From: Amorphus orientalis
GTDB taxonomy: Bacteria; Pseudomonadota; Alphaproteobacteria; Rhizobiales; Amorphaceae
Reading direction: 5' to 3'
DNA length: 64,000 nt
Assembly (NCBI RefSeq): GCF_030814015.1
Contig: NZ_JAUSUL010000002.1
Coordinates: 1 to 64,000, forward strand
Position numbers and translations under genes: made by a program. Each line of letters begins with the position of its first letter. The stretch's first letter is position 1. Below are positions 9,776 to 19,282 of the stretch, one piece after another. The notes below the pieces were generated by a model, which saw only the letters and a program-made list of their open reading frames with translations, was not told the origin of the DNA and did no database searches.

Positions 9776-11135
9776 ATCGCTCGCGCGCCGGCTTCTTCTG
9801 ATCTCGGCGATCTGGAGCGCGCTCGCGCTCCTGGTGGCCGGCGTGATCCTGGTTGCGCTCTACCGCCAATCTGTTGAGCGGGGCTTCGACGAGCGGCTCG
9901 ACGTCTACCTCAAGACGATCGTGGCCGAACTGGCCAGCGGCGGCCCGCCGGACGAGAGCAACCCGATCGGCAGCCTGGGCGAACCGCGCTTTGGGCTGCC
10001 CCTGTCGGGTTGGTACTGGTCCGTGGCGCCTGCCGACGGCGGACCGGTCATCCAGGCCTCCCGATCGCTGGCGGGCGACACCCTGGCACTCCCCGACGGA
10101 TTTCCGGAGATCTCGCTTTCGGGCGAGGCGCAGACGGCGTCGGTGACCGGCCCGGGCGGCGATCCGCTGCGCGTGGTCAGCCGCGTCATCGCGTTGCCGG
10201 ACGGGGTGCGCTACGCGGTGACGGTCGCCGGAGACGCCACCGAAATCCGCGCCGACGTGGCCGCCTTCGGAACCCGGGTGGCCCTGACGCTCATCGCGAT
10301 GGGGGCGGGGCTGGTGCTTGCCATCCTTCTTCAGGTCAAGGTGGGGCTGAAGCCGCTGGAGCGCATCCGCTCGTCGGTGCAGGCGATCCGGGTCGGCGAG
10401 AAGGAGCGGCTGGACGGGGACTTTCCGCGCGAGATCGCCCCGCTTGCCAGCGAACTGAACGAGCTTCTCGACAGCCACCGGGAGGTCGTCGAGCGATCCC
10501 GCACCCACGTCGGTAATCTGGCGCATGCGCTCAAGACGCCGCTGAGCGTCATCCTCAACGAGGCCCGGGACTCCGAAGCGCCTTTCGCGCGCAAGGTGGA
10601 GGAGCAGGCGAACGCGATGCAGGTTCATATCGCGCATCATCTGGATCGGGCGCGGATCGCGGCGGAGCGGAAGGTGATCGGCTCGGTGACGCCGGTGCAG
10701 CCGGTCGTCGATTCGATCGCACGCGCCATGCGGCGGCTCTACGAAGAAAAGGGCGTGCTGGTGCGCGCCAGCGAGGGATCGTCGGCCCGGTTCCGGGGCG
10801 ATCGCCAGGACCTGATGGAGCTTCTCGGCAACCTCGTCGACAACGGATGCAAGTGGGCGCGCCGGGACGTGATGGTGGACGTCCGAGACGCGGTCGACGC
10901 GGACGCCGGCCGGGCGATGTTCGAGATCGTCGTGGAGGACGACGGGCCGGGCCTTGCCGAAGGCGATCGCGAACGGGTGCTTCAGCGTGGGCGCCGGCTC
11001 GACGAGAGCAAGCCGGGCAGCGGGCTCGGCCTGTCGATCGTTTCCGAGCTCGTGCGGCTCTACGGCGGATCGCTGGAACTCAAGAGCGGATCGGAGGGCG
11101 GACTGCGGGTGGAGGTGCGGCTGCCGGGGATTTGA
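9765..11135 (+). CDS. feuQ: Sensor histidine kinase (FeuQ/PhoQ-like)
   Basis: This is a 456-residue inner-membrane kinase for the preceding regulator. Helix one is about residues 9-29, the periplasmic sensor about 30-165, helix two about 167-187, and a HAMP-like linker follows. The phospho-acceptor is H254 in LAHALKTPL. The N box (NLVDNGCKWA), G1 box (VEDDGPGL) and G2 box (SGLGLSIVSEL) are all present. The HALKTPL form and the sequence around it are characteristic of the PhoQ/FeuQ group rather than EnvZ. The periplasmic partner is probably the product of the small gene at 8801. The signal is unknown; rhizobial FeuQ has been tied to osmotic and envelope conditions. Confidence 0.88.
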   Translation: MRTRSLARRLLLISAIWSALALLVAGVILVALYRQSVERGFDERLDVYLKTIVAELASGGPPDESNPIGSLGEPRFGLPLSGWYWSVAPADGGPVIQASRSLAGDTLALPDGFPEISLSGEAQTASVTGPGGDPLRVVSRVIALPDGVRYAVTVAGDATEIRADVAAFGTRVALTLIAMGAGLVLAILLQVKVGLKPLERIRSSVQAIRVGEKERLDGDFPREIAPLASELNELLDSHREVVERSRTHVGNLAHALKTPLSVILNEARDSEAPFARKVEEQANAMQVHIAHHLDRARIAAERKVIGSVTPVQPVVDSIARAMRRLYEEKGVLVRASEGSSARFRGDRQDLMELLGNLVDNGCKWARRDVMVDVRDAVDADAGRAMFEIVVEDDGPGLAEGDRERVLQRGRRLDESKPGSGLGLSIVSELVRLYGGSLELKSGSEGGLRVEVRLPGI

Positions 11136-11290
11136 TCGGTTCGTGATCGCGCGCTGTGGGCGGTGCGCCAGTGGATTGGGGCCGTCCTTCCGGTCATGAG
11201 CGTTCGCATTGCGGCCAAGGGGCTTGTATAGAGAGATCGCGCCCCTCAAGGTGGGCACAGGCCGTCGCGATCCTCTCCAAGACCGATATC

Positions 11291-11740
11291 ATGGCAATTG
11301 CATTCGCTTCTCTTCGCTCGCTCCGGCAGGGCGCCCGCACTCATCTTTGCCGCGCCGCCGGTCTGCTTTTCGCGGCCGCGCTGCTGTCGGCCTGCCAGAC
11401 GGACGGTTCGGCCAACGGGGGATCGGCGACGGCGGACGCCGATAAGGTCCGCGGCTCGCTGATCGTTACCGACCAGACGCTCGGACTGACGGACGAGGAC
11501 AGGCGGGTCGCCCTCAGCGCCGAATTCCGGGCGCTGGAACGCACCCCGGCAGGCGCCGCGATCTCCTGGAGCAATCCACAGACCGAGCATTCCGGCGAGG
11601 TGCTGCCCGGGCCGGCCTATCAGGTGAATGCGCAGCGCTGCCGAGACTACACCCACACGGTCACGGCAGGCGGCGAGCCGATGCGCTTCCAGGCGACCGC
11701 ATGCCGCGCCCCGGAAGGAGACTGGCTGATTGTCACCTGA
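11291..11740 (+). CDS. Surface-antigen-like lipoprotein
   Basis: This encodes a 149-residue predicted lipoprotein. I start at the ATG at 11291; the frame is open 135 bases further upstream but those codons are not protein-like. A signal sequence ends in the lipobox LLSAC at residues 31-35. The C-terminal half (AGAAISWSNPQTEHSGEVLPGPAY, CRDYTHTVTAGGEPMRFQATACR in pieces) resembles the end of 17-kDa surface antigen / RT0821-type outer-membrane lipoproteins found in alphaproteobacteria, including the paired cysteines. The usual glycine-zipper segment of that family is not obvious. It sits between the kinase and the cytochrome c maturation genes on the same strand. Confidence 0.75.
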   Translation: MAIAFASLRSLRQGARTHLCRAAGLLFAAALLSACQTDGSANGGSATADADKVRGSLIVTDQTLGLTDEDRRVALSAEFRALERTPAGAAISWSNPQTEHSGEVLPGPAYQVNAQRCRDYTHTVTAGGEPMRFQATACRAPEGDWLIVT

Positions 11741-11809
11741 CCCACGGACGCTATGCCTCTTGTTGGGGCTGGCGGATGATGCCGGGCCCGATCGTTTCGA
11801 GGTGTGGTG

Positions 11810-12931
11810 ATGCTGTTCTGGAGCCTGGCTGTTCTTCTGACCGCGGTCGCGATCCTGGCGGTGCTGGTGCCCCTGGCCCGCAGGGGCGGCGACGAGGCCG
11901 GCGCCAGCGATCCCGATGTCGCCGTCTACAAGGCCCAGCTCGATGAACTCGACCGGGATGCCGAGCGCGGGCTGATCAGCGCGCAGGAAGTCGAGGCTGC
12001 GCGCGCGGAAATCGCCCGCCGGCTGCTGCGGGCCAGGGAGCGCCAGAAGGGCGCCGGATCCTCGACCGTGACCCGCCGAAGGGTGGTCGCGGTGGTGGCG
12101 CTGGTTGCGCTGCCGCTGGTGGCGGTCGTCGTCTACGGCCTTCTGGGCAATCCGGGATATCCGGACCAGCCGCGCGCGGAACGGATGGCCGAGGCCGAAG
12201 CGTCCGGGGACCTGCAGGCGCTGGTCGCCCGGGTGGAGGACCATCTCGGCGACAATCCGGACGACGGTCGCGGGTGGGCCGTGCTCGCGCCGATCTATCT
12301 CAGGGCCGGACGAGCCAATGACGCCGTGGCCGCATTCCAGAGCGCGATCCGGCTCGACGGTGGTGACCAGGCGACCCTTTATGCCGGGCTCGGCGAGGCG
12401 CTCGTGCAGGCCAGCGGCGGCGTGGTGACGGAGGAGGCGACCACCGCGTTCGAGCAGGCCCTGGAGCTTAATCCGCAGGCGGTCCGTCCGCGGTTCTTCC
12501 TGGCGCTTGGGCTTGGACAGGCCGGCCGCACCGACGCGGCGATTTCCGCATGGCAGGCCCTGATCGCTTCGGCCGATGGCAACGAGCCGTGGGTGCCGAT
12601 CGCCCAGCAGCAGCTGGCGGCGCTCGGCGGAGAGACGGCAGCGCCGGGCCTGCCGGGCCCGAGTGCGGAGCAGGTCGAGGCCGCCGGCGAAATGAACGCG
12701 TCCGACCGTCGTGCCATGATCGAGGGCATGGTGAGCGGTCTGGCCGCGCGGCTGGAGAGCGAAGGCGGCTCCGTCGACGAGTGGATCCGCCTCATGCGGG
12801 CCTATCAGGTACTTGGGCAGCCCGACGACGCCCGGTCCGCGGCCGATAGCGCCAGGGCTGCCTTCTCCGGCGACCCTGAGGCAGAAGCGCGCATCGACGA
12901 GACGGAACGGGATCTTGGCCTAAATCAATAA
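11810..12931 (+). CDS. ccmI: Cytochrome c maturation protein CcmI (CycH)
   Basis: This is a 373-residue bitopic membrane chaperone that holds apocytochrome c for heme ligation by CcmF/CcmH. The start is the ATG at 11810, preceded by GAGG. Residues 1-20 form helix one, and a cytoplasmic loop with the CcmI pattern VYKAQLDELDRDAERGLI follows. Helix two is about residues 86-108, and the remaining periplasmic part (about 115-373) contains TPR-like helices (ALVARVEDHLGDNPDDGRGW, GRANDAVAAFQSAIRL). It is the first of four ccm genes in the cycHJKL order that is standard in alphaproteobacteria. Confidence 0.93.
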   Translation: MLFWSLAVLLTAVAILAVLVPLARRGGDEAGASDPDVAVYKAQLDELDRDAERGLISAQEVEAARAEIARRLLRARERQKGAGSSTVTRRRVVAVVALVALPLVAVVVYGLLGNPGYPDQPRAERMAEAEASGDLQALVARVEDHLGDNPDDGRGWAVLAPIYLRAGRANDAVAAFQSAIRLDGGDQATLYAGLGEALVQASGGVVTEEATTAFEQALELNPQAVRPRFFLALGLGQAGRTDAAISAWQALIASADGNEPWVPIAQQQLAALGGETAAPGLPGPSAEQVEAAGEMNASDRRAMIEGMVSGLAARLESEGGSVDEWIRLMRAYQVLGQPDDARSAADSARAAFSGDPEAEARIDETERDLGLNQ

Positions 12932-13069
12932 CGGTTCTATTTGGTATCTGTAGGGCTGGTGCTGTTCGTTCCGGTGGTTCCGCGCGAATGCAACAGCCTC
13001 CGGAACTGTGACCGGGCCTGGAAGCGTGGTCTCCCGCTGCCGGGACAGCGTCCGACGGATTGGGCAACG

Positions 13070-13516
13070 ATGACACGAAAGCAGAGGCGGCTGACCTTCA
13101 TCGGCGTGGTGGGCACGGTTCTGGCCGCCGCCGTCGGGCTCGTTTTCGCCGCGATGGGCGACAAGGTCGCCTACTTCAAGACGCCGAGCGAGCTGGTCGC
13201 CATGCATTCCGATCCCGACCGCCGCATCCGGCTCGGCGGACTTGTCGAGGACGGCTCGCTCGATCGGGGCGAGGGGACCACGGTGACCTTCCGCGTGACC
13301 GACACTGCCGACGCCGTCACGGTCAGCTATACGGGCATCTTGCCGGACCTGTTCCGCGAAGGGCAGGGCGTCGTCGCCGAGGGCGTGCTTCAGGACGGCG
13401 TGTTCCGGGCCGATACGGTGCTTGCGCGCCACGATGAGAACTACATGCCCAAGGAAGTCGCCGACGCGCTCAAGGAGCAGAACCACTATTACGAATCCGG
13501 GACGGTTACACAGTAG
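13070..13516 (+). CDS. ccmE: Heme chaperone CcmE (CycJ)
   Basis: This is a 148-residue membrane-anchored periplasmic protein that binds heme covalently and hands it to the CcmF/CcmH ligase. The frame is open upstream, but [12 protein letters not shown] at 13070 is the family N terminus. Residues 9-29 form the anchor, and the OB-fold domain follows with FKTPSEL and [11 protein letters not shown]. The heme-binding histidine is H121 in ARHDENYMP, which is the invariant motif. Upstream, 12932-13069 shows no gene. Confidence 0.95.
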   Translation: MTRKQRRLTFIGVVGTVLAAAVGLVFAAMGDKVAYFKTPSELVAMHSDPDRRIRLGGLVEDGSLDRGEGTTVTFRVTDTADAVTVSYTGILPDLFREGQGVVAEGVLQDGVFRADTVLARHDENYMPKEVADALKEQNHYYESGTVTQ

Positions 13517-13564
13517 CGGCCGGATGAGATCCTCCGACGGACCCGATTACGAGGAGCGAGCGAC

Positions 13565-15547
13565 ATGCTGAACGAGCTCGGCCACTACGCGCTGGTCCTG
13601 GCCCTGGCCCTGTCGCTGGTCCAGTCGGCCGTGCCGCTGGTGGGCGCCCGGCTGCGCGACGAGCAGCTGATGCGGGTGGCCGAACCCGTGGCGGGTCTGG
13701 TGTTCCTTCTGATCGGGCTGGCGTTCGCCGTGCTCACGGTCGCCTATGTGCGCTCCGATTTCTCGGTCCTCAACGTCTTCGAGAATTCGCACTCGGCCAA
13801 GCCGCTGATCTTCAAGATCTCCGGCGTCTGGGGGAACCACGAGGGCTCCATGCTCCTGTGGATCCTGATCCTGGCCCTGTTCAGCGCGCTCGTAGCCACG
13901 TTCGGCGCGAACCTGCCGCGGTCGCTCAAGGCGACCGTCCTGTCGGTTCAGGCCTGGATCCTGACCGCCTTCATCGTCTTCATCCTGGTCACGTCGAACC
14001 CGTTCGCGCGGGTGGCGCCGGTGCCGATGGAAGGCCAGGACCTCAACCCGATCCTTCAGGACATCGGCCTCGCGATCCATCCGCCGCTGCTCTATGTCGG
14101 CTATGTGGGCTTCTCGATCGCCTTTTCGTTCGCGGTCGCAGCCCTGATCGAGGGCCGCATCGACGCCGCGTGGGCCAGGTGGGTCCGACCCTGGACGCTG
14201 CTGGCGTGGCTGTTCCTGACCCTCGGGATCGCGATGGGCTCCTACTGGGCCTATTACGAGCTCGGCTGGGGCGGCTGGTGGTTCTGGGACCCGGTGGAGA
14301 ACGCGTCCTTCATGCCGTGGCTCGCCGGCACGGCGCTGCTCCACTCCGCGATCGTCATGGAGAAGCGGGACGCGCTGAAGATCTGGACCATCCTGCTGGC
14401 GATCCTGACCTTCTCGCTCTCGCTGCTTGGCACCTTCCTGGTCCGCTCCGGCGTCCTGACCTCGGTCCACGCCTTCGCCACCGACCCGACCCGCGGCGTC
14501 TTCATCCTCGGCATCCTGATCCTCTTCATCGGCGGGTCGCTGGCGCTTTACGCCTGGCGGGCGCAGATGCTGAAGCCCGGCGGCGTGTTCGCCCCGATCA
14601 GCCGCGAAGGGGCACTGGTCTTCAACAACCTGTTTCTGACGGCAGCCTGTGCGACCGTTCTGGTCGGCACGCTCTATCCGCTCGTCCTGGAGGCGGTGAA
14701 CGGCCAGAAGATCTCCGTGGGCGCGCCGTTCTTCAACCTGACCTTCGGGCCGCTGATGGTGCCGCTTCTGATCGCCGTGCCGTTCGGCCCGCTTCTGGCC
14801 TGGAAGCGCGGCGATATCGGCGGCGTCCTGCAGCGGCTCTGGGTCGCGCTCGGTGTCGCGGTCGTTGCCGTGGCCCTGGTGGCGGTCCTCACGGGTGCTG
14901 ACAGGATCCTGGCGGCGCTCGGCATCGGCCTCGGGTTCTGGCTCATGGTCGGAGCGGTGACGGAGCTGGCCCAGCGCGCCAAGGTCGGCTCGGAAAAAAT
15001 CGGCGTGTCGGCGCGCCGGCTGGCCGGGCTGCCGCGGTCTGCGTTCGGCACCTTCCTCGGCCACTTCGCCCTCGGGATGACGGTGATCGGGATCGTGGCG
15101 GGTACCGCGTTCGAGCAGGAACGCATTCTGGTGATGCGGCCCGGCGAGACCACCGAACTCGGCGGCTACACCCTGGCGTTCCGGGGCATGGAGCCGGAAG
15201 TCGGCCCCAACTACCGTCAGGACGTCGCTCGCTTCGACGTGCTGGTTGATGGCCGGACCGTCGGCGAGCTCCGCCCGGCCAAGCGGATCTACACCGCCCG
15301 CCAGATGCCCACGACCGAGGCGGCGATCCGGACCCACGGCCTTTCCCAGCTCTATGTCTCGCTCGGGGACCTGAAGGACGACGACGGCGTCGTCGTGCGC
15401 GCCTACGACAAGCCGATGGTCCTGCTGATCTGGCTCGGACCGGTGGTGATGGCGCTCGGCGGCCTGGTCTCGCTGACGGACCGGCGGCTGCGTGTGGGCG
15501 CGCCCAAACCGGCGAAGGCGCGCGAGCCCAAGACGGTGGCGTCGTGA
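13565..15547 (+). CDS. ccmF: Cytochrome c heme lyase CcmF (CycK)
   Basis: This is a 660-residue polytopic membrane protein, the heme-lyase core that attaches heme to apocytochrome c with CcmH and CcmI. Around 14 or more hydrophobic segments span the protein. The tryptophan-rich WWD signature WGGWWFWDPVENASFMPWL lies about residues 236-254, and conserved histidine-bearing stretches flank it (for example ICP-like loop IHPPLLYVGYVGF near 174). The length and the periplasmic loop after residue 500 are normal for the family. The stop codon overlaps the GTG of the next gene by four bases. Confidence 0.96.
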   Translation: MLNELGHYALVLALALSLVQSAVPLVGARLRDEQLMRVAEPVAGLVFLLIGLAFAVLTVAYVRSDFSVLNVFENSHSAKPLIFKISGVWGNHEGSMLLWILILALFSALVATFGANLPRSLKATVLSVQAWILTAFIVFILVTSNPFARVAPVPMEGQDLNPILQDIGLAIHPPLLYVGYVGFSIAFSFAVAALIEGRIDAAWARWVRPWTLLAWLFLTLGIAMGSYWAYYELGWGGWWFWDPVENASFMPWLAGTALLHSAIVMEKRDALKIWTILLAILTFSLSLLGTFLVRSGVLTSVHAFATDPTRGVFILGILILFIGGSLALYAWRAQMLKPGGVFAPISREGALVFNNLFLTAACATVLVGTLYPLVLEAVNGQKISVGAPFFNLTFGPLMVPLLIAVPFGPLLAWKRGDIGGVLQRLWVALGVAVVAVALVAVLTGADRILAALGIGLGFWLMVGAVTELAQRAKVGSEKIGVSARRLAGLPRSAFGTFLGHFALGMTVIGIVAGTAFEQERILVMRPGETTELGGYTLAFRGMEPEVGPNYRQDVARFDVLVDGRTVGELRPAKRIYTARQMPTTEAAIRTHGLSQLYVSLGDLKDDDGVVVRAYDKPMVLLIWLGPVVMALGGLVSLTDRRLRVGAPKPAKAREPKTVAS

Positions 15548-16020
15548 CCCGGCCCGGCTTGATCGGAGCGGTCCTCGCCCTCTTGATTGTCGTTGGCGCA
15601 CCGCTTCCCGCCGCAGCGGTGCAGCCGGACGAGGTTCTCGACGATCCGAAGCTGGAGCAGCGTGCGCGGGAGCTGTCGACCGAACTGCGCTGCATGGTCT
15701 GCCAGAACGAGTCCATCGACGCCTCCAACGCCCCGCTTGCCCGCGACATTCGGGTTCTCCTGCGGGAACGGCTGGAGGAGGGCGACAGCGACGAGGAGGT
15801 CATCGACTATCTCGTCGCCCGCTATGGCGAATTCATCCTGCTCAAGCCCCGGTTTGCCGTCCACACGCTGCTGCTCTGGCTGACGCCGGTGGTGGTTCTT
15901 GCGCTCGGTGGCGTGCTGGCCGTCGTCAACCTGCGCAAGCGCCGCGCCGCCGCCGCTCCGCCTCTCAGCGAGCGCGAGGAAGCCGCCCTGCGCGATATCC
16001 TGTCCGAAGAACGCTCGTGA
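15544..16020 (+). CDS. ccmH: Cytochrome c maturation protein CcmH (CycL)
   Basis: This is a 158-residue thiol-disulfide protein that reduces the CXXCH cysteines of apocytochrome c. It begins with GTG at 15544 in a GTGA overlap with ccmF. A signal peptide occupies residues 1-25. The redox pair C50 and C53 sits in the invariant motif LRCMVCQN, followed by SIDASNAPLARDIR. A C-terminal membrane helix covers about 103-125. No ccmG thioredoxin gene lies between ccmF and ccmH, which is the normal alphaproteobacterial arrangement; the ccmABC genes must be elsewhere. Confidence 0.95.
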   Translation: MTRPGLIGAVLALLIVVGAPLPAAAVQPDEVLDDPKLEQRARELSTELRCMVCQNESIDASNAPLARDIRVLLRERLEEGDSDEEVIDYLVARYGEFILLKPRFAVHTLLLWLTPVVVLALGGVLAVVNLRKRRAAAAPPLSEREEAALRDILSEERS

Positions 16021-16137
16021 CACAGATGCGATGCGGCCCATATCTGTGATGCCGTTGATTTCAGGCGCGATCCGGCATTGAGCGGACACGGCGATGCGGC
16101 CGGACCCGGATTGCCGCCAGGTGGGGGAGGAAGCCGC

Positions 16138-17379
16138 ATGGCAAACGGTGAGAAGCTGGAGTTTCCGGGGAGCTTCGGTGCGAAGCTGGCGGCGCGGCTG
16201 GACCGGCCGACCGGCCGTCCGCGCGCCTATGCTCTGTTCGCCCACTGCTTCACCTGTTCCAAGGACATCGCCGCCTCCCGTGCGATCGCCGGCGCGCTCG
16301 CCGACGAGGGGATTGCCGTCGTCCGCTTCGATTTCACCGGTCTCGGGTCGTCCGAGGGCGAGTTCGCGTCGACGAATTTCTCGTCCAACGTGGCCGACCT
16401 GATCACCGCGGCAGACTACATGCGGGAGCATCTGGAGGCGCCGCAGCTTCTCGTCGGACATTCCCTCGGCGGTGCCGCCGTGCTCGCGGCGGCTGCCGAC
16501 ATTCCGGAGGTGACTGCCGTCGCCACGATCGGCGCGCCCTCCGACGCCGGACACGTGGTCAACAACTTTGCCGCCGACCTTGACCGGATCGAGACGGACG
16601 GCTCGGCGAACGTGACGCTGGCCGGCCGGTCCTTCACGATCCGCAAGCAGTTTCTCGACGACCTCGAAGGCCATGCGCTGCTCGACCGGGTCGCCGGGAT
16701 GCGTCGGCCGCTCCTGATCCTGCAGGCCCCGCTCGACCAGACCGTTGGCATCGAGAACGCCAGTGCGATCTTTGCCGCCGCGCGCCATCCCAAGAGCTTC
16801 GTCTCCCTCGACGATGCCGACCATCTCCTGTCGAAGCCGGCCGATGCCGCCTATGCGGCCCGGGTTATCGCCGCCTGGGCGTCGCGCTACATTGCAGCCG
16901 ATGCCGAGGCGGCGAGCCATGATGCCGAGGCCGGCGCCGTGGTCGTCGAGGAGACCGGAGAAGGCAAGTTCCAGAACCGGGTCCGGGTCGGGACGCACCG
17001 GCTGCTCGCCGACGAGCCGACCGACGTGGGCGGCACCGATACGGGACCGTCGCCCTACGACTATCTGTCGATTGCCCTGGGTGCCTGCACCACGATGACA
17101 CTGCGTATCTATGCCGAGCACAAGGGGCTTGCGGTCGACCGGTTCTCGGTGGCGGTCTCCCACGGCAAGGTCCATGCCGAGGACTGCGAAGGATGCGCCA
17201 AGGAGATCGCCGACAAGGGCGGCAAGATCGACCGGTTCGAGCGCCGGATCCGGATCGAGGGGGACGTGGACGACGCGACCCGGGCCCGTCTCATCGAGAT
17301 CGCCGACAAGTGCCCGGTCCACCGCACGCTGACGCACGGTTCGGCCGTGGTCACCGTCGAGGAGCCGCAGAACTCCTGA
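16138..17379 (+). CDS. Fused alpha/beta-hydrolase and OsmC-family thiol peroxidase
   Basis: This 413-residue protein joins two enzymes. I start at the ATG at 16138, which has GGGGGAGG 6-13 bases upstream. Residues about 1-260 form an alpha/beta-hydrolase with nucleophile S109 in GHSLGG, acid APLDQ and a likely catalytic histidine in DADHLL. Residues about 275-413 form an OsmC/Ohr-type domain with the two cysteines C317 (GACTTMTLRIYAEHK) and C392 (DKCPVHRTL) used for organic peroxide reduction. This architecture is known as a bifunctional hydrolase/OsmC protein in proteobacteria but its substrate has not, to my knowledge, been settled; a peroxide of an ester or lipid is a reasonable inference. 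It follows ccmH after 117 bases, where the inverted repeat CACAGAT/ATCTGTG lies at 16021-16048. Confidence 0.88.
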   Translation: MANGEKLEFPGSFGAKLAARLDRPTGRPRAYALFAHCFTCSKDIAASRAIAGALADEGIAVVRFDFTGLGSSEGEFASTNFSSNVADLITAADYMREHLEAPQLLVGHSLGGAAVLAAAADIPEVTAVATIGAPSDAGHVVNNFAADLDRIETDGSANVTLAGRSFTIRKQFLDDLEGHALLDRVAGMRRPLLILQAPLDQTVGIENASAIFAAARHPKSFVSLDDADHLLSKPADAAYAARVIAAWASRYIAADAEAASHDAEAGAVVVEETGEGKFQNRVRVGTHRLLADEPTDVGGTDTGPSPYDYLSIALGACTTMTLRIYAEHKGLAVDRFSVAVSHGKVHAEDCEGCAKEIADKGGKIDRFERRIRIEGDVDDATRARLIEIADKCPVHRTLTHGSAVVTVEEPQNS

Positions 17380-17638
17380 TGTCCGCCCGGCCGCCCGGGC
17401 CGGGATCCGACATGTGCGCATCAGGCTCGCGAAGACGCTCCAAGCCTTTGTTTTGACACGTTTCCAGGCGGACGCCGGCTTTTACTGCACCTGGACGCCG
17501 CATTCGCGCGCAACCTTACCAAATCGTCATTTCCGGGACAGCGGGCCGTAAGGCGCGATCCGTCACAAGGGGAGGTGAGCGAGACCGCATGTCAGACGGT
17601 CCGCAAGCACCTGTCACCTCGTCACGGAGAGTCTTTGT

Positions 17639-19165
17639 ATGACGATGGATCACAACACGGCAGAGAACAGCCACCAGTTCCGCCGCTTCGCGAAGCGCCG
17701 CAAGCAGATCGCTGTCGGCACCCTGGCCCTCGGGGTCGCCGGCATCCTGGCCGCCGACATGATTGTCGCGCCGCCCACGCCTGCGCGTGCGGAGAACCTT
17801 TCGGCCAATATTACCGAACAGCGGGCCCCCGGCTTCGCCGACATCGTCGAGCGGGTCAGCCCGGCGGTCGTCTCAATCCGCGTGAAGACCGAGGCGCGGC
17901 CGAGCCTCTCGGGCTTCCAGGGCATGCCGGAAGGCAGCCCCTTCGAGCACTTCTTCAAGCAGTTCGAGGACCAGTTCGGCGGTGGTGGCGGCATGCCCCA
18001 GGACCGGCGCTCCAACCGCGGCTTCTCGATGGGCCAGGGCTCCGGCTTCATCGTGTCGGCTGACGGTTACGTGGTCACCAACAACCACGTCGTCGACAGC
18101 GCCAACGAAGTGACCGTCGTCATGAATGACGGCGAGACCTACGACGCGACCGTCATCGGCACCGACGACAAGACCGACCTGGCCCTGGTCAAGATCACCG
18201 GCGACCACTCGTTCCCGTTCGTCACCTTCACCGGCGGCGACGTGCGCGTCGGCGACTGGGTCGTTGCGGTCGGCAACCCGTTCGGTCTCGGCGGCAGCGT
18301 GACGGCGGGCATCGTGTCGGCCCGCGGCCGCGAGATCGGCGCCGGTCCGTACGACGACTTCATCCAGATCGACGCGCCCATCAACAAGGGCAACTCCGGC
18401 GGTCCGACCTTCAACCTGGCCGGCGAGGTTGTCGGCGTGAACACGGCGATCTACTCGCCGTCGGGCGGTTCGGTCGGCATCGGGTTCGCCATTCCGGCCG
18501 CGATCGCCGTGCAGGTGATCGAGGACCTGAAGGACGACGGCACCGTCACGCGCGGCTGGCTCGGCGTCCAGATCCAGCCGATCACGCCGGATATCGCCGA
18601 TTCGCTCGGGCTCGAAGAGCTGGACGGTGCCCTGGTGGCGCAGCCCCAGGACGACAGCCCGGCCGCCAAGGCGGGCATCGAGGCCGGAGACGCCATCCTG
18701 GCGGTGGACGGAGAGACCGTGGAGAACCCGCGCGATCTCGCCCGCACCATTGCCGGCAAGTCGCCGGGCTCCACCGTCGCGCTGACGGTCTGGCGCAACG
18801 GCGCCGAGGAAGAGGTCCAGGTGGAGCTGGGGACGCTGTCCGCCGGCAGCCAGGCCAACGCCTCCTCGGATCTGGCTCCGGGAACGGACCTGTCGCTCGG
18901 CATGCGGCTGGCTCCGGCCCAGGATCTCGGGCTCGAGGAGCAGGGCGTGGCGGTCGTGGAGATCGATCCGGAGAGCCAGGCGGCCGAGAAGGGCCTGAAG
19001 GTCGGCGACGTCATCCTGAATGCCGGTGGCGTGGACGTGTCCTCGCCGGCCGACATCCAGAAGAGCGTCGAAGTCGCCGAAGGTGAGGGCCGCAAGGCCG
19101 TCCTTCTGCGGGTCCGGTCTGGCGAGCAGATCCGCTTCGTCGCGCTTCCCGTCGCCAAGGGCTGA
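17639..19165 (+). CDS. degP: Periplasmic serine protease DegP/HtrA
   Basis: This is a 508-residue protease and chaperone that degrades misfolded envelope proteins. A long N-terminal segment with a hydrophobic stretch (residues about 24-50) ends in ARA and serves as signal or anchor. The trypsin-like triad is H150 (TNNHVVDS), D180 (DDKTDLALVKI) and S253 (NKGNSGGPTFNL). PDZ1 is about residues 285-390 (RGWLGVQIQPIT) and PDZ2 about 405-505 (EKGLKVGDVILNAGG). It lies between the ccm genes and a response regulator/kinase pair, the order seen in rhizobia (cycHJKL-degP-RR-HK-glnE). The 259 bases upstream include a TTGACA near 17454 but I cannot define a full promoter. Confidence 0.95.
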   Translation: MTMDHNTAENSHQFRRFAKRRKQIAVGTLALGVAGILAADMIVAPPTPARAENLSANITEQRAPGFADIVERVSPAVVSIRVKTEARPSLSGFQGMPEGSPFEHFFKQFEDQFGGGGGMPQDRRSNRGFSMGQGSGFIVSADGYVVTNNHVVDSANEVTVVMNDGETYDATVIGTDDKTDLALVKITGDHSFPFVTFTGGDVRVGDWVVAVGNPFGLGGSVTAGIVSARGREIGAGPYDDFIQIDAPINKGNSGGPTFNLAGEVVGVNTAIYSPSGGSVGIGFAIPAAIAVQVIEDLKDDGTVTRGWLGVQIQPITPDIADSLGLEELDGALVAQPQDDSPAAKAGIEAGDAILAVDGETVENPRDLARTIAGKSPGSTVALTVWRNGAEEEVQVELGTLSAGSQANASSDLAPGTDLSLGMRLAPAQDLGLEEQGVAVVEIDPESQAAEKGLKVGDVILNAGGVDVSSPADIQKSVEVAEGEGRKAVLLRVRSGEQIRFVALPVAKG

Positions 19166-19282
19166 CGCTTCAACCACTTGAGCACGTCGTTTCCGGCCGG
19201 GCTGACGCAGTCCGGCCGGGGCATGCTCCACGAAACGGTGTCGGTGTCGGCTCCCGTCGCCCCCGCCGACCTGACACCGCGG

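Noticed and set aside
13547-15601. 684-residue open frame opposite ccmF
   Set aside because: ccmF is unmistakable and complete; the opposite frame is Arg/Gln/His-rich with no domain.
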